A model generated the notes under the pieces. That model was not told the origin of the DNA, searched no databases, and saw nothing but the letters and a program-made list of their open reading frames with translations. 31,841 bases of DNA from Phoronis australis (lineage: Eukaryota; Phoronida; Phoronidae): NCBI GenBank assembly GCA_002633005.1, contig NMRA01001274.1:1-31841 (forward strand), written 5' to 3'. Below are positions 1-8,884 of this stretch, piece after piece. The position numbers were made by a program, and so were the translations under genes. The first letter of the stretch is position 1. The number at the start of each line of letters is the position of its first letter.

Positions 1-543
1 GCAGTATATGGATTTCCCCCGCTTTTGATGACGTCATCCGCATATTGCGCAAATCAACAAAACGCGCAGAACAATAGCAATCCTAGGCAGTTCAACATGT
101 AGCTGGGGTAGCATAAAATAAACATTTGGAAAACCCTTAAGGCATAACAACTAGGAGTAAAATATCAGTGACGCTTCAGTTGACTATAAAATGATTTTAG
201 ACAATGCATCTGGTAGGGATATTTTAATAGTTGGTAAGTGCAATATAAATTTCTCAAGGTCAGTCTAACGTATGTGTAGGAATGATCATAAAACATGCAC
301 ATTTGCTTAGATTTAGTCTAATATTTTTCATGTTTTTTTTATAGAACAATTCCTTTTAATGATGTGTTTTTTATTCAGTTTAAATGCTCCTGACCAGCTC
401 TCATAATGAATAAATGACCACTTCCATTGTTGGTATTTGCCAGTATTTTGCATTTCATTTTGTAGAGCCAGGCAATTAGACACAAGTTACTCCCTGCTCA
501 AGAGTATCATCTATTACCTGATAAACTAGACCTGCTAGTTGGG
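1..543. other. Non-coding, unassigned
   Basis: No exon, RNA gene or recognisable element is visible. The only marked site is a perfect 12-bp palindrome GATGACGTCATC at 27-38, which contains a CRE-type TGACGTCA core. With no promoter or exon beside it, function is unproven. The stretch probably belongs to an intron of the minus-strand ankyrin gene or to its downstream flank. Confidence 0.5.
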
Positions 544-544
544 A

Positions 545-930
545 TCAGGGATACTTCTGACCATGGTTGACTATGGTCGAAAGCGTAATCAACCATGGTT
601 GCCTCTTTATAGACCAAGGCAACAATGGTTGACTATGGTTTGACCATGGTTGACCATTGGTCAGATGCCAAGTCAACCATGGTTGTCCATTTTAAAAATG
701 GGCAACCACGGTTGACCGTGGTTTGACAGTGTTTTGCCCATGGCTGACCATGGTCCGAAGCATAGTCAACCATGGTTGATAATTTCTGGAAAAGGCAACC
801 ACGGTTGAGAATGGTTTGATTGTGGTTCACCATGGTCAGAAGCATGGTCAAGCACGGTCAAATTTGGTTTAACCATGGTTGAACCATGGTTGACTGTGCT
901 TTACCGTGCTTAACCATGATCAACCATGAT
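545..930. repeat. CCATGGTT-rich degenerate minisatellite
   Basis: The stretch is packed with variants of the self-complementary words AACCATGGTT and TCAACCATGGTTGA. Three identical 13-mers TCAACCATGGTTG start at 589, 673 and 766, and a diverged one starts near 859. This gives a tandem period of about 84-93 bp. Within a unit a second landmark, GCAACCACGGTTGA, recurs at about 701 and 796. Because the core is palindromic, the array reads almost the same on both strands and could fold into many small hairpins. The 72-codon open frame on the minus strand here is only a by-product of the repeat: its translation is itself two repeats. Confidence 0.85.
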
Positions 931-993
931 AACATTTCGTAGGGGTACCCTGGTTGTTAAATCTGCGCGACGATGTTGCCAGCAACTACTTAC

Positions 994-1092
994 CCTGTCT
1001 CTTATTTCTAATCTGGCTCCTTTATCCAAAAGCAGGCGCACAATATTCAAGTTTCCTCCAAAAGCTGCGTAATGTAGAGGTGTTGACCCGTT
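994..1092 (-). CDS. Ankyrin-repeat exon (downstream of the two)
   Basis: Read on the minus strand, this is a 99-nt exon in phase 0 encoding 33 residues, exactly one ankyrin repeat. The hallmark segment is GSTPLHYAAFGGNLNIVRLL, followed by DKGARLEIRDR. It shows the TPLH turn, the AA..G helix motif and the LL..GA helix end expected of the family. The splice borders are good: an acceptor AATTTATAG just upstream (1093-1101) and a donor G|GTAAGT just downstream (988-994). Ankyrin repeats form helical stacks used for protein binding, so the protein is probably a multi-ankyrin scaffold or adaptor. Which one cannot be told from two repeats. The neighbouring exon at 7988-8086 has the same length, phase and fold, which supports one gene. 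No later exon is seen before the window's left end. Confidence 0.85.
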
Positions 1093-1099
1093 CTATAAA

Positions 1100-3480
1100 T
1101 TACATAAACATTTAATGATAACATTTGCAGACCGTTTATTATTGAAAAAAAACATAATTCTCAACAAATTACTTGTGCATCGTGAAATCAAGTTTTGTAT
1201 TAAAAATATTTACAAATATAGAAAATTTACAAAAACAGAATATATGTTTGACTGGGAGCATATCTATCCCCCAAATGTGCACTTTGCACTTCTTTGAGAT
1301 TTTGGCTTGGGAAGCTTTTAAAAATTATAATTCACGAAGTCCACAACTTGCTGTTTCTCTTCACAGAACTGAAACACTAACAGGTCTAGGATATCGTATG
1401 GGGGACTGGACAGACGCGAATTCCCAAAGGCAAATGTTCAAACGACACCTATAACGGTATGTTGACGGCTTTGTTTGGTCGTGCCCTTAACGAAACCTCT
1501 GCACCCCGCCCCTCCCTTCCCCAAACAAAAGACGCAGGGGTGTAGTGTTGCACGCACAGCAGTCAGTGGTCTGGTTTCGAGAATTTAAGTTTGAAGGTAA
1601 ACCCTATAGCTCCAAAAGTGTAAATAGCAGTTCTATGAAGAATGCACAAGTCTTCAGCAGATCCAGACCTCGGTTAATAGAAAAAGGAACTGGATTGTAT
1701 TGATGTACATGTAAGCAGAAGAACTTTGACGGAACATTGTTTCCGTCCAAAGACGACGTTTTTACAAGCTTAAGTCATGCTGAGGCAGCTTCATGTAACT
1801 CAGTGAACACAATCCTAATCTGCGGACGTGTTGGAGACGTTTGCAATGCGGCACCTGTCACTCTCCCGACGTCCCTGACTAGGTTACCATTGCCAAGATG
1901 CGTTTTAATAATACTTCGATGATTTAATATCCCAACTTAAGTTAAGTAGAATACTATCCATGGTGTGTGCATTCCGACAAACATCTGTAAAAAAGATGTT
2001 AATGGCATCTGAAGAACTTAAGATTTGAACTCAGCAAAATAAGACTTTTTCGGAAAGTAGAAATCCTGTTAGTAAAATTTGGTGTTTTGCTTTCAACCTT
2101 TCTCGCACTGATAGGGCCACGTGATCATGTCATTTCAGTGCATTCACATGAAAAACAATGACAATGGCATGAGCAAATTTTGCTTGAAAAAGTGTTCAAC
2201 ATGAAATCTCAAAAAATATGTTACTGTTTTCTAAATTATCATTTTGTTTTCATTTCAGGGAACTCTTGATTTATTTTCAGAAAAATTGCAAAATTATCCT
2301 CTCAAAAGTGACATGTTTTAATACCAAACCCTGATAGCGTCTTGGAAAATAGTGCACAAAGAAGGATATCAGAAAGTTTCATATCAAAACCCATCAGGCA
2401 GTTTTGAGAAATGATTGTCCGATGTTAACCATACCTGAACATTTTTCAGGGGTACATGTACAACATAACCTTAACAACGCGTGTTAATTCCCAACAACAC
2501 GTAGCTTATGAATGCATATGTATTTGCCATGCCTTGGACACATATTAATACATTGTAAGCGAAACGTCTTGATCGATGACAGACAAAGACAACGATGACG
2601 ATGACGGTGACGGTGGTATTTGGTAATGAAATTCATGAAATTTAATAACGGTGAAGTTGATGCAATTGTATGGTGACTTTGGCAGTGCTGCTGCCAATGA
2701 CTGGAGATGACGGAGACGGCGTTAACGACGCCAACAAACATGATGATTAAAAGCTCACTAACGTAGAATTATTCAGCTTACGGGTTTCTACCAGGATTTG
2801 CTGTAGATAAGCCCAAGGGCGTGTATTCGGAGAATGAAACATTTCAGGAGTTTTAATAACACCAAATAAGCGCCCGTGTGTTCATTCGGAACGGGGGAGG
2901 GCTGTCAACGGAAATCATAGCCTCAGCTGACTGAAAATATCAGCGCTTTTTATAAAATTGTTAAATACAGTTTGCCAGCATTTTCTTCGTTTTTTATTAA
3001 GGATAAATGCTCCATAGAATTGAATTTGTGGCTAAAAGTTGTCGCTGAGTAGGGTTTTAAGAGCAACTTTTCCGAATGAACTTCCTGCTATCTGGACACT
3101 TGATACCAGAAGTTTCAATACCAAAGAAATGCACATGGGCATATATATTTGACATGTTTGACATGATGTTCTCAATAAACACCCATGGGCGTTTCATCGG
3201 GTGGGCTTATCCACGGAAAATCCATGTCTGGCACCCTGTACCCTTTGAACGTTAAGTCCGAGTTGGCCTGTAGACGGTCGAACAAACTATAACGAGGTAA
3301 AGCAGTTGATCGCAATCGCTCCACAAATGCACAATTTAGATTAATTTATACAGGCCCTACAAGAACGAGTCTGCAGATTTACCTTGTTGTTGGCACCAAG
3401 GCTTCAAGTTATCTCGTTCAGTGAGTTCACTGGTTCCAAGTCCAAAATATATCCCAATCTGACGCTTCAGATCATCGTTT
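1100..3480. other. Intronic stretch without recognised genes
   Basis: Only short open frames of up to about 90 codons, without family signature, are present. A minus-strand stretch at about 1755-1815 reads TELHEAASA, a stop, then LKLVKT. This is faintly ankyrin-like but has a stop, so at most it is a decayed repeat. About 2580-2620 holds a short GATGAC/GGTGAC-rich simple sequence. Nothing else is recognised. Confidence 0.5.
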
Positions 3481-3488
3481 GTTAGAGT

Positions 3489-3682
3489 GGTAGAAAAATT
3501 AATTAATAAATTAGTGGATTTATGATTATATAGAGATGGCTACGTTACGAGGACTTCATCAGGCCATTGAGGTGTCATGTGACTCGTCATGTGATTCACA
3601 GCACAGTTTGCGCAGGATCCTCTTCAGTGCCCTATCCCACGTCCTTGGCAAAAGAAACCTCAGGCCTCCGTCTGTTTAGGCT
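3489..3682 (-). repeat. PLE-A 3' terminal repeat (inverted partner at 4982-5187)
   Basis: This stretch matches the reverse complement of 4982-5187 along nearly its whole length. Shared landmarks are GGATTTATGATTATATAGAG, GGTGTCATGTGACTCGTCAT and CTCTTCAGTGCCCTATCC. Differences are scattered substitutions plus an 11-nt deletion inside the hammerhead stem II of this copy. In PLE terms it is the pseudo-LTR-like end lying after the endonuclease. Confidence 0.85.
3537..3567 (-). ncRNA. Hammerhead ribozyme relic, stem II deleted
   Basis: Reading the minus strand from 3567: ATGGC (stem I), CTGATGA (intact catalytic core, 3562-3556), then AGTCCTC, GTAA, CGTA and GCCAT (second strand of stem I, fully complementary to ATGGC). 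The second half of stem II is missing relative to the copy at 5096-5138, and the second core box reads GTAA where the hammerhead consensus has GAAA. The cleavage triplet would be GTA, and the ACGT before it is self-complementary, as expected for minimal hammerheads that act as dimers. PLEs are known to carry such motifs. This copy should be inactive. Confidence 0.5.
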
Positions 3683-3689
3683 AGGATTC

Positions 3690-4985
3690 TCAATTCTTTC
3701 ATAAATAGCTTCCTTGACACCTCTCCTTAACCAATTTTCCTCTCTATCCAGAATCATGACATCTTCTATGGAGAAAGAGTGGCCTGTGGCCGCCATATGA
3801 CTAAAAACTTCAGAATCATATCAGTCCCCATAACTGGGCCTACGATGTTGGTTGAAACGACTTTTCAGGGCTTGTTTGGTTTCCTCAAGGTATGCTTCCC
3901 CACACCTGGCTCTGACCATGAAATGTCATACACCACATTTGAGTTTTTCTCTTTCGTGGTCTTAACTTTCACATTCAACAGATGACTCCTTATGGTGTTA
4001 ATTGGTTTGAACGAAACAGAAATATCGTGGCCTCTCATGTGAGATTTAACCTGGTCTGAGATCCCTGGCACAAAAGGTAATGTTATCCTGATGTTTCCCT
4101 TTGTTGGCAGGCTGCGTGTTCTGAGGCCTGACTCCGCAGAGGTTTGCTTTGTGGAATGACCACTCAGGATAGCCACATCTCTTTAATACGGTTCTGTTGT
4201 AGTCCAATTCAACATCGCTGCCTCCCTCCGAATTGGGTATGGTTTTTGCACGATATCCCAACGTCCTTATCACGCCCAGTTTGTGTATCAAAGGGTGATT
4301 AGAGTCAAACTGAAGACAGTACTCCCTGTGAACGGGCTTCCTATAAACCTTGGTCTTAACACGCTTGTCTATAACAGTCACAAATAATCCATCAATGGCA
4401 AACAGTTGCCTCTAGATTCCACTTGAGTAAATTTGATTTTGATATCACATTGATCAATGTTTTCGAAGAACCCTATTTTTTTCAGAATTCTTCAGCACAA
4501 CAAAAGTGTCATCTACATACCTCAGCCACAGTCTAGGTGGAACACCATCATAGGACGCTAACGCCTTTCTCTTAAAGTTCTCCATGTATAAGTTCACCAC
4601 AATGGCGGAAACAGGAGTGCCCATGACACATCCATTGTATTGGATGTAGATGTTCCCGTCAAAAGAGAAGTAAGTGTACTTAAGTGTTAGCTCCAGTAGC
4701 TGGCAAATATTGTCTACCGATAGGGTTGTTCTGTCACTCAAGGAATTATCCTGCTGTAGGTGTTCTCTCACAACCGTCATGGGGGTACACATGTAAACAG
4801 TGCACTCACATCATAGGAAGTAATGCTATCATCTTCTTCCACCACTAGATTTTCTATGTACTTAACGAATGACTGAGTGTTCTTTACATAGTGTTGAGAC
4901 AGGCCAAGCAGGGGCGAGATGATTCTCGAAATAAATTTAGCGATGTTGTAAGTGACAGAACCAGTGCAGCTTACGATCGGCCTAA
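3690..4985 (-). pseudogene. PLE-A reverse transcriptase and GIY-YIG endonuclease, broken
   Basis: In minus-strand order: RT entry at RPIVSCTGSVTYNIAKF (about 4980-4930); then VVEEDDSITSYDVSALFTCV ending near 4785; a frameshift at a run of five C near 4785; then MGTPVSAIVVNLYMENF and the catalytic LRYVDDTFVVL (YVDD codons 4519-4508). VYRKPVHREY and GVIRTLGYRA follow in a second open stretch (4381-4046). NVVYDISWSEPGVGKHTLRK begins the GIY-YIG domain in a further frame (about 3935-3876). The domain's tail, with SFSIEDVMILDREENWLRR and VKEAIYERI, lies at about 3790-3690. The RT N-terminus is absent, and at least three frame changes or stops interrupt the rest. The protein would have copied element RNA at a nicked target site. 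This copy cannot make it. Confidence 0.8.
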
Positions 4986-5187
4986 AGAGACAGGGGAGCC
5001 TGAGGTTTCTATTGCCAAGGACGTAGGATAGGGCACTGAAGAGGATCCCGCGCAAATTGTGCTGTGGATCACATGACGAGTCACATGACACCTCAGTGGC
5101 CTCATGAAGTCCTCGAGAGGAGGACGTAACGTAGCCATCTCTATATAATCATAAATCCAGTAATTGATTGATTATTTTTTTTCTACC
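4982..5187 (+). repeat. PLE-A inverted copy of 3' end at the element's 5' side
   Basis: This is the plus-strand counterpart of 3489-3682. It even includes endonuclease C-terminal codons in reverse orientation. It abuts the RT directly at about 4982, inside the coding region, so the element is truncated within the RT and capped by an inverted copy of its own 3' end. Confidence 0.85.
5096..5138 (+). ncRNA. Hammerhead ribozyme relic with complete stem II
   Basis: Order on the plus strand: GTGGC (stem I, 5096-5100); CTCATGA (5101-5107), one base off the CTGATGA core; an extra A; stem II GTCCTC / GAGGAC (5109-5114 with 5120-5125, loop GAGAG); GTAA (5126-5129, consensus GAAA); self-complementary ACGT (5129-5132); cleavage base A at 5133; and GCCAT (5134-5138), which pairs with GTGGC including one G-U pair. 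The layout matches a type I minimal hammerhead as known from PLEs. Two core substitutions predict loss of self-cleavage. Confidence 0.5.
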
Positions 5188-5189
5188 TT

Positions 5190-6080
5190 GATTACCGAAC
5201 TGGATGACCGAAAACATTCATCGCGTTTGTTATAGTGCTTTCGTTGATACGAGGGTGGGTTATGATACATGTACTACCCTAAAAATTTTCCATTGAACAC
5301 AATTGCAGCGTACTAGCTGTACCAGGTAAGATATGAGGATTGTTTTGCAAAATTAGTAAACACCATATTGGTAGAATTGCTGCATTCAATTAACCCAATT
5401 TTCTGTGATCTTAGATTTTCATTCATCCTAAGAGATTCAGATATGTGGACACTGATAATATTGGCGTCACCGTGCTACATTGACAAGATTTGCCGTTTCG
5501 GAATAGCCATTTTCTAAAATATAATATGTAACAGAGAAAGTCTCCATTGAACCTCAAAATATGTATTTTCTCTCATCAGGCATTCGTTTCAGTTCAATTT
5601 GCACATGGTAACGATCAACTTTCCATGAAAGCAAGAGAAGGAAACACCCTTCTCCTAAGCCTGTCGCTAGCGAAGTGCCCAACACATACAGTCGCGCCAA
5701 CATGCCCACGTAACAAAGGCGCACTGAGACGCAACAAAGACATTAGCATAAGAATAAGTGAACATTTGCAACCAAATAAGAATAACAATAAGCGTAAAGT
5801 TACGAACGTCCCGTCACAAATAGAGACTGCGCGATATGATACACCGAGTATCTTTAACTACACATACAATACAGTGTGATATTTGCAGTTTTTTTCAAAT
5901 ATTCTTTGCGAGCATAATGATGCCGTATTGCCACAACTGTAGAGTGGGACATTCAAACAATCCTTCATAATGTCCAACGTCTCAAAATGTCTGTGTATGA
6001 AGCAAATTGGATTTCGTTCCTGTCATGCACACAAAATGGACCAAGCAACAACGCCAGGAAAATGCCATAGATTAACTGGT
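5190..6080. other. Intronic stretch without recognised genes
   Basis: A 110-codon plus-strand frame at 5547-5879 has no recognisable domain, signal peptide or repeat, and the region shows no clear splice pair around it. I treat it as chance. No element ends are seen apart from the possible 30-bp extension of PLE-A. Confidence 0.45.
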
Positions 6081-6084
6081 AAGA

Positions 6085-7085
6085 CATTCCAATCGGAACC
6101 AACCCACTTCGTTCTTTGTGAATGACATTGTTGAGTTAATTGAGACAGTGCTGAACACCCCCTACTTTGTGTTTTACGACAAAAATAGACAGTAGTATGG
6201 CACGGCTATGGAACGCTATGTATCCCCTATTGTACTGAATTTGTACATGAGGTAATGAAAACATTTAGTCCTTAGTTCGACCACTGTTGCCCATAGATTT
6301 TGGAAGCGGTATGTGGACGACACGTTCACCATCCTCGAGAGGAACTGCATTTGTACCTGCATCAGTTAACCACATGAAAGCTCTAGACACTTGTATTAAA
6401 TTCATTGATTAGATTGAATCGTCTCACAGCTGTATTTCGTTTTTAGGCTCTCTCATTGAAGGTTTTGAAAGTTTATCGTAAGTCTACACCAATCAGTACC
6501 TTCACTTCAACACGCACCACCCATTTTTCCAGAAGTTCGGACGTAGTTCGGACACTGAGACAAAGTTATGAAAGTACTGTCACCAAGGAAGAGGGTAGAT
6601 CTGTGCAACACGCCCTGTTTAACTTTGCGCTTTCCTCATGTGTATACCCGGGTTTGGCTCTGAGGACATCTTTTTTGGACAGACAGAGATGGAGAAGGGA
6701 AATGTGTGGTGATGCTACCATGCTATCAATGTACTTCGGAGACGTTATGTATGATTTTTAAGACGCACAGGGTTGAAGTACCTTTCCGACCTAGCCATAA
6801 ACTGCAGAATTCACTGGTGTATTTCCCAAAGATAAAACTTTTTTTAATCAAAAGTGTGGTGCCAAGCATCAAGTGGGCTGTGCTTCTAGTGAGTCTGAGT
6901 ACGGAGATTGGAGACCGGGTCTAGTTCTCTGTCATCAGCTTTATCTGAACACGCCCAGGAAAAAGGACAACCCATCAACAGGCAGTCTGTCAACGTTTTT
7001 GACAGTGAGGACCTTTATATAATTAGGAAAATGAGGGAAGCCATACAGATTAGACAGAAATCACTTCAAATTATGACAAGATTTT
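6085..7085 (+). pseudogene. Penelope-like element PLE-B, heavily decayed RT and GIY-YIG
   Basis: Family signatures appear in order but in several frames. VNDIVELIETVLNT (about 6118-6160) precedes the RT active site. A disrupted copy of the motif with MGSP-like sequence lies near 6200. TTVAHRFWKRYVDDTFTILE (about 6285-6345) has the YVDD codons at 6310-6321. A KVYRKS segment and VVRTL lie at about 6470-6560, and VTKEEG at about 6580. FRPSHKLQNSLVYFPK (about 6785-6830) leads into GIY-YIG remnants, and the endonuclease tail reads SALSEHAQEKGQPINRQSVN then IIRKMREAIQIRQ (about 6935-7060). Many stops and frameshifts separate the pieces. The sequence differs from PLE-A and PLE-C, so it is a third lineage. 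No terminal repeats were found. Confidence 0.75.
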
Positions 7086-7192
7086 AAGCCAGCGCAAAAT
7101 CAGTAACTGCAGATTTCTTTGCATTGCTCTAGGTTCACTAAACATCAATGAGAACACACAGCCAGCATCCCTTACGTATACACTTGACATCA

Positions 7193-7216
7193 AAATTGGA
7201 TCCCGGGACCCAATTT
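7193..7216. repeat. 24-bp near-perfect palindrome
   Basis: The sequence around TTGGATCCCGGGACCCAA equals its own reverse complement except for one mismatched pair. It could extrude a short cruciform or be the remnant of paired element ends. It lies about 110 bp beyond the last recognisable PLE-B coding signal. Confidence 0.6.
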
Positions 7217-7319
7217 ATCTGAGGTCATACAAGTCATATACGTCAGTGGTGGACTCATTTTTGCGACGACGACAACGTGAAGACAAGTGTCCGTCTCCAT
7301 AAACCACGTTGGAGAATAG

Positions 7320-7337
7320 TTTGCCGGGCCCGGCAAA
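7320..7337. repeat. 18-bp perfect palindrome
   Basis: TTTGCCGGGCCCGGCAAA is perfectly self-complementary and GC-rich in an AT-rich context. Function unknown. Confidence 0.7.
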
Positions 7338-7987
7338 TTTCATTTGGTTTGTCTGATGCAACGTAGTCCTGTCGTTTTCGTGTGACTCCATAGCATAATA
7401 TACCATAATTTATGAACACGCACACACTGTGTCTATTTTGAGAGAACTTTGACATATGCACTGACGCCCTACCCTCAAAGTCTTCAGACTGACGTTTCTT
7501 AGTAGGTTAGTGACTTCAAACCGGATTGTTCTGAACCCCCCTCGACCCCCACATCCCGCGACCCATAAAACTCTTGATCCACTACCCAACAACCAACGAT
7601 CCACACTCCCCTCGACCCACGACTTGTGCCAATAAATGTTAATTCAAACACGGTGATCTTTATTTTTGTTGATTGCATATGAATGCCATGGGCTTTATCA
7701 TAGCTAAATTGGAATGTGGTGCTTAGTTCAAAACTTCACAAAGGTACTACAACTTCGTTATCATGTGTATACACTGCATAAAAATTTCATCTGTTAAAAT
7801 CTCGGTGAAAATGAGAACAAGCGTTTTGTAAAATGTACTCCCGATTCATTTAGGCTGACTGTGCGTGCCCACATTTGTATCAACACCAAAATACTTGCAT
7901 GGGGGTGGAAAACGATGTTTATAATGCATCATGTATTGAAATAAACCTCCAGTCATTCGTTCAATGATAGTATTTGAACATGCTTAC

Positions 7988-8086
7988 CTTATCACATAAA
8001 TTGACAGCTGCGTCAGGCGGGAGCATTAACTTTAAAACTTCGGCGTTGCCTCCCAAAGCGGCGTAGTGCAACAGAGTACCACCAGT
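7988..8086 (-). CDS. Ankyrin-repeat exon (upstream of the two)
   Basis: This is a 99-nt minus-strand exon in phase 0 encoding exactly 33 residues of one ankyrin repeat. It begins TGGTLLHYAALGGNAEVLKL and ends MLPPDAAVNLCDK. The T.LHYAA..GN motif is canonical. The usual LL..GA is replaced by ML with a PPD insertion before the AAVN turn, a mild variation. Splice borders are clear: acceptor GTTTTACAG (8087-8095) and donor AAG|GTAAGC (7982-7990). The identical length and phase of the exon at 994-1092 show a one-repeat-per-exon architecture. The gene's identity is unknown, and no further repeat-coding exon was recognised upstream within this window. Confidence 0.85.
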
Positions 8087-8094
8087 CTGTAAAA

Positions 8095-8880
8095 CATAAA
8101 GGGTATATTTTTTTCTGCAACTCGCTCGTCCAAAATCATCAAACTTTACGAAGTGACGTCACTAATTTCATACACTGTAAATGTGAAAACAATGTCTGTT
8201 ATTTGTCGTACTGATTGTTTTGAGACCCTTTAGAATCACTACGTGTAGGTAAATATTAAAGTAGAGTGATTATAAAATTAAATTATAAATTCGAGAGTTT
8301 TTCGGGAATGAAAAGGTAACCAATTTTCAAAGGTACAGTACCACAGTATTCCTTAGTATCCTGATGAACGAAATGGAGGTGTGATTAAGAGGGCCATAAA
8401 AATGGCACCTAAATATTGAGCTAGATCAACATCTCTGACAACCACCTGAAAAGTCTATCATGTCATTCACTGTTTTAAAGTGACAACGGCAGAACAGTTT
8501 TAGGGGTAGAGAACATAAGCTCGATCACTTCAATAGGAGCCAAAGCTGAGGTCGATCAACCCAAGATGTGACCGCATGAACCCAGTTGTAAAATATTCAG
8601 CATAACCCATGTATCATTTATGAACACTACCAGATAAGTCATGTGATGGGTTACCCCCGAAAGACACATACTATCTTCCGACTTGAGCTAAATTAGGTAA
8701 CCAGTTGAAAGCAATTGCAATATATGTAGATCACTCCACGTGCCACAACTGATACCCCACAAGTCAGACAAAATAAAAAACACGAAATATATTTGTTGGT
8801 GACATTTTTTGATGCTGTAGATAATAAGTCTAATTAAAAGCAATGTTATGCAATTTTAGTGACTAGTGTATAATTAATTA
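8095..8880. other. Non-coding, unassigned
   Basis: No exon or element is recognised. A CTGATGA string at 8361 is not followed by any stem and is not a hammerhead. Probably intron upstream of the ankyrin exon. Confidence 0.45.
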
Positions 8881-8884
8881 AACA

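Larger units (their letters stand above)
3489..5187 (-). mobile_element. Penelope-like element PLE-A, decayed, with inverted ends
   Basis: PLEs are retroelements with a telomerase-related reverse transcriptase joined to a GIY-YIG endonuclease. On the minus strand this copy runs from the middle of the RT (about 4985) to the endonuclease C-terminus (about 3690) and then a 3' end (3682-3489). Its 5' side is not the N-terminal coding region but an inverted copy of its own 3' end (4982-5187). Each terminal copy carries a decayed hammerhead motif. A possible diverged target duplication is TCATCGTTTGTTAGAGTG near 3471-3488 against a similar string near 5219-5238, which would extend the right edge by about 30 bp. 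The element lies in the ankyrin intron on the gene's own strand. Confidence 0.85.
7090..7980. other. Intronic stretch with two long palindromes
   Basis: A near-perfect 24-bp palindrome centred on CCCGGG lies at 7193-7216 (one mismatched pair). A perfect 18-bp palindrome, TTTGCCGGGCCCGGCAAA, lies at 7320-7337. About 7535-7625 is C-rich with recurring CGACCC/GATCCAC words. The short minus-strand frames in 7215-7604 have no family features. No gene is supported. Confidence 0.5.
1093..7987 (-). other. Intron between two ankyrin exons
   Basis: This is the interval between the donor of the exon at 7988-8086 and the acceptor of the exon at 994-1092, about 6.9 kb if no unrecognised exon lies between them. 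It holds PLE-A (3489-5187, same strand as the gene) and the PLE-B relic (about 6085-7085, opposite strand). It also holds two strong palindromes near 7.2-7.3 kb. Both insertions are therefore intronic with respect to the host gene. Confidence 0.65.

Noticed and set aside
633-851. 72-codon minus-strand frame in the CCATGGTT array
   Set aside because: The translation is an echo of the DNA repeat and has no start context or domain.
3380-3486. Minus-strand frame with LTNDDLKRQIGIYFGLG ending at a CAAG|GTAAAT donor, considered as an extra exon between the ankyrin exons
   Set aside because: It is not an ankyrin repeat, has no convincing acceptor, and abuts the PLE-A edge. Resemblance to a SAM domain is too weak.
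5547-5879. 110-codon plus-strand frame
   Set aside because: No domain, repeat or signal features and no splice context. Length is within chance for this amount of non-coding DNA.
8361-8376. CTGATGAACGAAATGG, containing both hammerhead core words
   Set aside because: There is no room for stem II between the two words and no flanking stem I.
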